Source: Peromyscus leucopus (taxonomy: Eukaryota; Chordata; Mammalia; Rodentia; Cricetidae). Taken from it: a stretch of DNA of 64,000 nt. The notes below the pieces were generated by a model, which saw nothing but the letters and a program-made list of their open reading frames with translations, was not told the origin of the DNA and made no database searches. A program made the translations under genes and the position numbers. Numbering within the stretch: the stretch's first letter is position 1; each line of letters begins with the position of its first letter. Location: assembly GCF_004664715.2 (NCBI RefSeq), contig NC_051069.1:72562647-72626646 (forward strand), read 5' to 3'. Shown here piece by piece: positions 57,806 to 64,000 of the stretch.

Positions 57806-57976
57806 CCCGCGGCCGCCGGGCCCCACCCCGCCACCGGCTCAGCCCGCGGCGGAGGCGCTGGGCTTTCATCCGCGGAGCGGCGGGAGCTCGACGTGTCGGC
57901 GCGGACCTCTCCGACGGCCGCGGGGTCGGCAGCATCCTCAGCCGCGCTCAGCTTCTGCGTCCGCGTCCGCGGGAGG

Positions 57977-58021
57977 ATGGTGGTCCGCGTGTTCGTCGCC
58001 TCGTCCTCGGGCTTCGTGGCG
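57977..58021 (+). CDS. SH3BGRL2: SH3BGRL2 first coding exon (partial gene)
   Basis: Fifteen codons read MVVRVFVASSSGFVA and are followed directly by GTGAGC. From established knowledge, SH3BGRL2 is a small (about 107 residues) thioredoxin-fold, glutaredoxin-like protein of the SH3-binding glutamate-rich family, without the CxxC redox pair, found in cytosol and nucleus. Its N-terminus has the form M-V-I/V-R-V-F-I/V-ASSSGFVA and exon 1 ends after that alanine. The paralogue SH3BGRL has Tyr at position 6 and STA at 13-15, and SH3BGRL3 starts differently, so Phe6 and FVA13-15 decide for SH3BGRL2. The segment would form the first beta strand of the fold. The start is chosen for the family match and a strong Kozak context (A at -3, G at +4). 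The frame stays open upstream to an ATG at 57593, but the family has no such extension. The remaining exons lie beyond the right edge. Confidence 0.93.
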
Positions 58022-58027
58022 GTGAGC
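58020..58027 (+). other. SH3BGRL2: 5' splice donor of SH3BGRL2 exon 1
   Basis: The junction CG|GTGAGC has the near-consensus donor GTGAG directly after codon 15. The split is phase 0, as expected if the next exon begins with the family's lysine-rich IKKK segment. Confidence 0.88.
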
Positions 58028-59063
58028 GGGGCGGGATCGCGGCAGGCGCGCGGCGCGTGCGTCCGTGGGAGACGCGCGGGCAGGTGACCGCCAGGCGCGG
58101 ACCGGGTGGACGCGCGCGCAGGGGTCGCACTCCCTGCGCCGGCGGTTAGCCAGGGGAGTCAGTCCCCTGCCGCAGCTGTCGGCTCCAGGGGCTCCTTTCC
58201 CGAGTTTATAGGTTCCCAACTTGGGACACTCTGCCGGCTTAGGGGTTTTATGGGAGTTTAGACTACTTTGATTTTGCTGACCTGGCGTCTGAAGGAAACA
58301 CGTTTAAAGGAATTGCTCTCCACCCTCTGGTCCCCAGCAAGTCCGAGTCCGTTTCTTTAGTTCTACACCTGAGCAGAGGGAACAGTAAACCACACCTGTC
58401 CTGTTAGTTCGGTCTTATTTGTTTTTATTGTCGCTTATTAGCCTAAGATGCTACAAACACTTTTATATTTTTAAGTAAACCTGTGTGCCCTTTTTTAAGT
58501 AAACCTGTGTGTCCTTTCCCTGACCCCTCGGTGCTGTGGTAAATTTCATTTTAGGAATCTATGAATGTTTTTTAGCTATTCTGTTTGTAGAGTGTTGAAT
58601 TCTTTTAGGAAGTTTTTTTTTTTTTTTCTTTAGGAAATTAAATAGCTAGAGATGTTACACTTTAAAGAAAAATGCACACATATGCTAGACAGTCCACTGA
58701 CTGAGATGCACGCAGTGTCCGTGTTCTATGTGATTATTGAGACTTGATTTCTTTAAGAGTTAGACCACAGCTCTAAAAGCCTGCTGTGTGGGGTATTTAA
58801 TCAGATAGAGAAGAGAGTGAGAGAATGATTGTTTAAAGTTTAGTCTGGCTGGTTGCCTTCCCAGTAGGCAGATTGATTGTCCTAGAATATACATGGGTGG
58901 GGTGCTTGAAAAATCCTTGTAAACCACTGAAACTTTTAATTTAAAACACCCCCACCTTTTTTTTTTAAAGCTTCGAGGACCCCCGATTTCCACTAGACAC
59001 AATAATGGAAAAATTCTAGCTAACCTGTGTAGGCATGTTGTGGTTCTCAAACTCCCCACATTT

Positions 59064-59065
<2 letters not shown>

Positions 59066-59106
<41 letters not shown>
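59066..59106 (+). repeat. Orphan poly-T tract
   Basis: 41 T in a row without a SINE body beside it. Confidence 0.95.
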
Positions 59107-59108
<2 letters not shown>

Positions 59109-59393
59109 CATTGCTTAGTCATAGGTGACTTTTACAAATTTTTTTTTCCCCCCCGGTTAAAGCTGAGCCTCATGAAACCTGTACTACTTCCCAGATAGAT
59201 TTATTTAAATGTGTTCCTTACTGTAGAGCTTCTGGCCTTACCATGAACCTACCTGCTTCAGTAATTATTTCAAAAGCACTGTGTTGATTGTGGAAGGGGT
59301 ATAGTGTTGATCTGCGGTTGTGTTGTGAAAGTCACCTGCCTTAGACATCCTGTATCCAGACTGGCTCTGATTCCTGTATCCTGGTTTCATCAA

Positions 59394-59441
59394 TTATATA
59401 TATATATATATATACACATATATATATGTATATATATATAT
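59394..59441 (+). repeat. AT-rich palindromic tract
   Basis: (TA)n interrupted by ACACA and TGTA; self-complementary. Confidence 0.93.
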
Positions 59442-59541
59442 CCTACTCTGTGACCCGCGTTTTAGATGTAATGTTTTGTACATGAAACAAGATTGAGGAA
59501 AGGAGTTTTAGTGCCCTGACTGGTGTAGTGAGGGCCAGCGG

Positions 59542-59585
59542 TGCCCCAGCTCTGCCCCAGCTCTGCCCCAGCTCTGCCCGAGTTC
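59542..59585 (+). repeat. 11-bp tandem repeat, four units
   Basis: TGCCCCAGCTC three times, then TGCCCGAGTTC. Confidence 0.95.
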
Positions 59586-61530
59586 CTCTCCGGTACCATG
59601 AAGGATGCTGAGGCTCACAGTGGTGCTGCACTTTAAAAATGCTTTGATTCTGTCCATTGAGTAAATGCTCATAACAGCTTATTTCATTTGAACAGTATAC
59701 TGGTTAACTTCAAAGTGGAGTTTTTCCGTTTTGGTTTTTCACTGCGTCTCAGATCGCCCTGGTCTGATGTGGTTTCATTGGACTGGGAGGTTACATTCAG
59801 TCACCACATAGACACAGCCTGTAAACACTAATTATGCATTTCAGTCTGCTGTTTGCTCTTTTCAGATCTTAGAAACACTCACCGTGAGTCTCATTTTGTC
59901 ATATTATCTCCTGCTTCATGTACAATTTTTCTTTAATATTGGTATTTTAAGTTATAGAAAGTTTATGCTTCTCTGCAAGAAGATTGATTTCTTAGCCATA
60001 ATGAAGGTGTGTAGTGAATTCTTGGTTGGGGAGGCTAGTGGTACTTACACCATTAAGCTGAATTAAGGTTTTTGTGGGAATGCTGTGTTTTCCTTCTAGC
60101 AGGGTTGGGTTGATTGTTGGCACTGTTTTATTCTGTGCCCATCTGCGACCGGCAAGTCTATGGATGAACAAACAGTGTTATTCCCAAGTCAGTTTGGTTT
60201 TAGCCGAAGTGTCTTAAACTACAAGGAAGGAATGTGACCAGAATTAGACCTAGCGATGTCAGTCCAGTTGGCAGCACATTTAAGCAGACTGTTTAGAAAA
60301 AAAATCCTCCTATCTCCTGGTTCCCTTGAGCATTGGAGCTTCAGCAGTGGGGGTGACTGACGTGAAGGGGTGAATGCCTGTTCGTCTTCCCAAGCTCCAG
60401 GTGAAGCCTGCTGTTACTAGCAAATAAAAATTACACCGCATTGTACCATCCATGTTACTGTTATAGTGAGGACATTCTTTCAGCTTGAAGAAAATAGAGC
60501 CATTGAAGGTCATTTTAAATTTTAATTTATTATGCATGTGTACCTGACAAGCGGAGGCCTTGGTAACCTTTGTCCAGGAAATATGTTAATGTGACTTTAA
60601 TTTTTCATGGATGTATTTAACAGAATTTGCTTTGGTCTGCCTGCACCCTGCCCAGCTCTGTCCTTGGTCTTGCAGAGAAGCCTAGGAGAATAGAGGGTGT
60701 GGTCTCTGTTCTTGAGGAGTGCACACACCAGGTGAGGACGTCTGCTAGGAAAGGCAAAACCTTCGGTAATAGCCTGCAGCTCAAGGACATGCCTCCTATG
60801 GGAACACTTACCAGGCAGAAATACTACAGGCTGCAGAGGGACGCCTTGCCGGATGGAAGATACTGAGGGGATATGCTAGAATCATAAAATATGCATGTGG
60901 AGGCAGCCAGCAGGGAGAGTGTTCCTGAGCCCATTTTTTTTTTTTTTAGGCTGGATGTGGAGGTGCTTGGGGAGGAGGGGTGAGCAGCAGATGCCCCTGT
61001 GGACCTCTTTGGATGACAAGGTGGACTCTTCAAGTCCCCAAGGGAGCCCTGCGAATTCAGACTCCACAGAGCTCTGCAGTCTTGGAAATGTTTTCAGTTA
61101 TCTACAGCTTGTCTGCTGCTCGGAGCCTTTTGTCCTTCAGTTAGCAGGGTACCATCCTTCAAGGGTGGACAACAGGTCTGAGATTTTTGAAGAATCCCTT
61201 CCTGCTTGCCTTGGACTGAAATGTATCAAAAAGCGAATAAAGTCTTCATTGAGGTGAGAGATGTGCTTTGGCATGGATATCTGTTACCATTCAGTAAAGC
61301 TCTGTGGCTCAGTTGAGAGTCGGAGGGGAACCTAAATGTATATAAGTGAAATCCAACCACACAGTTTCACACAGAAGGAAACTTGGGCATAGAGGTGAAG
61401 TGATTCCACCTAACGTCATTTATGTAGTCAGGACACAGTGAGATGTAACTGGAAGCCAGATTCTGCACTGATTGATTGATGCATGTGCTTATTTTAAACG
61501 TTGAAAACTAAGTACCAGGCTCTCTCTCTC

Positions 61531-61532
<2 letters not shown>

Positions 61533-61590
<58 letters not shown>
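61533..61590 (+). repeat. (GT)29 microsatellite
   Basis: Pure GT tract forming the tail of the following reverse SINE. Confidence 0.98.
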
Positions 61591-61591
<1 letters not shown>

Positions 61592-61835
61592 GGCCTGCAG
61601 AGGTCAGAGGAGGACATCAGGTGCCCTGCTCTGTCATTCTCCACCTGATTTTTTCAGGATGGGGTCTTTCATTGACCTTGGAGTTAGGCTGATGACCAGC
61701 AACCCTCCTGTCTCTGCTGCTCACAGCACTGGGGTTGCAGGTGTGTGCGAGGCTTCCCCTGGCTCTTTAGGTAGGCATTGAAATTCAAACCTTGGTCCAC
61801 ATGCTTGTGCAGCAAACACTCTTACCCTAGTACCA
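61591..61835 (-). repeat. Composite tRNA-B1 SINE, reverse
   Basis: GGTCAGAGGAGGACATCAGG, GTCATTCTCCACCTGATTTT and CACATGCTTGTGCAGCAAAC follow the reverse composite SINE. Confidence 0.72.
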
Positions 61836-61936
61836 AGTTAGTTGGTGTTAGGTGCTACATACTGGGATGGTCAGGAAAGCAGATGTGGCCCTAATCACGG
61901 CTGTCTTCATCAAGCTTGGAGACTTGGCGTGCACAC

Positions 61937-62292
61937 TGTGATATTTGATTCCATTATGGAAAAATATGTTACTGTGATTGGTTTAATAAAAAAAAACAAC
62001 TAAACGGCCAGTAGCTAGGCAGGAGATATAGGCAGGACTTCCAGACAGAGAGAGCTCTGGAAAGGAGAAAGGGGGAGTCACTAGCCAGATGCAGAGGCAG
62101 CAGGACATGCAGGAGGAGAGGCAAATGCCACGAGCCACGCGGCAGGATGTAGATGAATGTAAATGAGCTAATTTAAGTTATAAGAGATAGCGAGAAACAA
62201 GCCTAAGCTAACGCCGAGCTTTCATGATGAATAAGAAGTCTCCGTGTTGTTCTTTGGGATCTGGCTGGAGGGACAGAGAAAGCCTCGTCACA
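61937..62292 (+). mobile_element. LTR related to family A (variant)
   Basis: TGTGATATTTGATTCC start, GGCCAGTAGCTAGGCAGGAG shared with family A and CCACGAGCCACGCGGCAGGA. The 3' end and duplication are not sure. Confidence 0.6.
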
Positions 62293-62928
62293 GTGGCTTG
62301 AGGAAAGCTTTCATGACTCAGAGGGGAACGGGCTAGATGGCGGTGGCGGTACGTCACACCTCTCTGGATGCTGGACAGTCACCGTCTGGGAACAAAGCAG
62401 ATGCAGTCATTGGAAGGAAAGCTGGGAAGTGGGGAGCTCGCAGCTGTGGCCTGCACGCTGTATTAACGTGAGGGTGGGTGTGAAGGGGGAGGACAGACAG
62501 GCACTGCCCAGAGTCACAGCTGTGCAGTGTGTCCTTGCTGCTGTGCATGACTGGCTATTATTTGAAGCATGCAATTGCCAGTCCAAGCTGTTGTTTCCCT
62601 GTGGGGTGTATTCAGTGAAGCTCTTCTGTAAGCAAGCCTTAGAAAAGAGGTCAAAAGCAGCCAAGTCAGGAGGTGATCATAGGCGGGACCAGGGTTCTGT
62701 GCTCAGTTGCTCGACTCTGAGCGAGCAGACCTTTGCTTATCTTCACTGTCCTCTGGTGGGATAGTGACTGCCGCGTCGCAGATGAAAAAGGCTGAAGAGA
62801 ACTGACTCAAACCAGATCATGTTTAGTTGGTGCCCTGACCTGGAGTCAAGCTCTGGTTGACAGCTGGCTAAGCTTCCAGAGCGGAAATCCTCCCCTGTGG
62901 TCTCTGTCCTCAGGTACATTGTACCCCG

Positions 62929-62931
<3 letters not shown>

Positions 62932-62971
<40 letters not shown>
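62932..62971 (+). repeat. (GT)20 microsatellite
   Basis: Pure GT tract. Confidence 0.98.
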
Positions 62972-62973
<2 letters not shown>

Positions 62974-63406
62974 CGGAGATGCTGACATCCTGCAGTTTGT
63001 CGGTTTGTCTGCACAAAGAGCTGCCCTACGGGTCAGTGGTTCCCCGCTGGAGGGCACTGGGGGAGGAGCGGGAAGCAGGCTTCAGGATGGGGTTGTGCAA
63101 GGAGTGATGGACAGAGGCAGGAATAACTCGAGGGCCCAAGGAATGGAGGTAAGTAGAGACTGTTCGTTCCTTTCCTAGGGCCATGGGACTTAAATATCAG
63201 AAATAGGTCTTACTCTTCTTGCTGCTGGAGGTTGGAGAGCCAAGTGTTAGTTAGCCTTCTGAGGACTGTGAGGGAGAGTCTGCTCCTGGGATCTGCTGGC
63301 AACCGTAGGCAGATTGGGCTTGTAGATACATTGCCCCGATAGCCTTTGTGTTTATGTGGCTTTCTCCCTATGTGCGTGTCCGTGTCTGTCTTTGGTGTTC
63401 AAAATG

Positions 63407-63407
<1 letters not shown>

Positions 63408-63448
<41 letters not shown>

Positions 63449-63470
63449 GGTTTTGCATGTGCGTGCGTGC

Positions 63471-63504
<34 letters not shown>
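63408..63504 (+). repeat. (CA)n...(GT)n inverted pair
   Basis: CA tract 63408-63446, 14-base spacer, then (GCGT)n/(GT)n at 63461-63504. The two arms are complementary. Confidence 0.95.
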
Positions 63505-63506
<2 letters not shown>

Positions 63507-64000
63507 AACTACGTATGTTATAGTAGGGCTTACTCTAATGACCTCATCCTAAGGAGCATCTGCAAAGATCCTGCTTCTAAGTGAAGTGGCATTCACCAGT
63601 ACCCAGAGTTGGTACTTCGCTGTCTTTGAGATGCATGTAATACAATATAGAGCCATGTCCAGTCTGAGGGGTGAACTACGCAGATGGATAGAATTTTCTC
63701 TTTAGCTGGAAAGATTCTGGGCAGGTTTCTTTCACTTTGAAGTTAGCAGCTAGATAGCAAATTGTATGGGAATGTAGTCCGTGTGTGAGGTTTGCTGCTA
63801 GGAAGGGCAAAACTTTTTAAAAATTTTATTTATTTTCTTTATTACCATGGAAGGGGAAGTTCTGGCCTCAGTTTTTCCAGTACATTTTAATATTTCCCAA
63901 TTTTAACATTCCTTTCTAAGAAAAAAACATTTAAATTTGTCAATATGAATATAATCACTAGCATGGAATTTTCCTTTGTTAATTTAGGGACTTTTTTAAA

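Larger units (their letters stand above)
57740..58190 (+). promoter_or_regulatory. SH3BGRL2: CpG-island promoter of SH3BGRL2
   Basis: A sharp change from AT-rich sequence to very G+C- and CpG-rich sequence covers the 5' UTR, the start codon and the first part of intron 1. There is no TATA box at a suitable distance. An Sp/KLF-like CCCCACCCCGCC lies at 57821-57832 and a ZNF143/STAF-type element at 57787-57805. This is the usual layout of a broad, TATA-less CpG-island promoter. The transcription start cannot be read from sequence; it probably lies between the ZNF143-like site and the start codon. Confidence 0.88.
58022..64000 (+). other. SH3BGRL2: SH3BGRL2 intron 1 (5' part)
   Basis: All sequence to the right edge follows the donor and shows no exon coding for the expected second segment. 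It contains homopolymer T, AT and CA/GT tracts, an 11-bp tandem repeat, one composite SINE and one LTR-like element, annotated separately. The stretches 58190-59060, 59590-61530 and 62293-62930 hold no recognisable repeat or gene. Open frames here have no family match. Confidence 0.85.

Noticed and set aside
57606..58025. Second long + frame in the CpG island
   Set aside because: Open only because the region is CpG-rich; the SH3BGRL2 start is in another frame.
1..64000. CRISPR arrays, operons, phage or plasmid genes
   Set aside because: Repeated units are simple repeats or SINEs of a mammalian genome; no spacer structure or bacterial gene layout is present.
1..64000. tRNA genes
   Set aside because: All A/B-box pairs seen belong to B2, B3 or ID-type SINEs with diverged or missing cloverleaf arms.

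Overview
This window is nuclear DNA from a rodent, most likely a cricetid (deer mouse, vole or hamster relatives). B1, B2/B3, ID/B4-type and tRNA-B1 composite SINEs, ORR1-type MaLR LTRs and a URR1 hAT element are present, and these are rodent families. The youngest B1 copies carry the 3' block 'AAAGGCGCAAAGCTACACAG' instead of the usual mouse block 'ACAGCCAGGGCTACACAG', which points away from Mus and towards Cricetidae; Peromyscus or a close relative is my best guess, not a proof.

Only one protein-coding gene can be supported. At 57.74-58.19 kb there is a CpG island containing the first coding exon of SH3BGRL2 on the + strand: 15 codons, MVVRVFVASSSGFVA, in a strong Kozak context, followed directly by a GTGAGC splice donor. 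The island holds a ZNF143/STAF-type motif (57787-57805) about 190 bp before the start codon. Everything from 58022 to the right edge is intron 1; exon 2 is not in the window.

Bases 1 to about 57.7 kb are the upstream intergenic region. No other exon, RNA gene, CRISPR array or operon is visible. Most of what can be recognised is transposable-element sequence, often nested: 122-3190 SINEs and a MaLR LTR inside an older repeat; 3.9-10.2 kb an interrupted composite SINE, a class-I-like LTR and nested MaLRs; 11-15.5 kb B2/B3/B1 copies and two solo LTRs; 17.6-20.6 kb an old L1 ORF2/3' end; 20.8-24.8 kb a multi-layer nest of five to seven insertions; 26 kb L2; 27.9-32.8 kb two ORR1 LTRs each split by a younger solo LTR; 35-38.5 kb three solo LTRs; 38.6-41.7 kb an L1 fragment, composite SINEs and simple repeats; 45.2 kb URR1; 47.4 kb a second class-I-like LTR; 49.9 kb an MLT1-like LTR.

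The most informative structure is a set of about nine solo LTRs from two or three related families. Six are bounded by TG...CA and flanked by exact or one-mismatch 6-bp target duplications, the size typical of class II (ERVK) integration, and a seventh (37.2 kb) also fits. No internal retroviral genes are present. I found no undescribed molecular system of the operon or defence type; the points of interest are nested insertions usable for dating, microsatellites growing from SINE and LTR sequence, candidate regulatory motifs near SH3BGRL2, and a few repeat-poor AT-rich tracts that may be conserved. Repeat family names come from memory of consensus features, not a database search.
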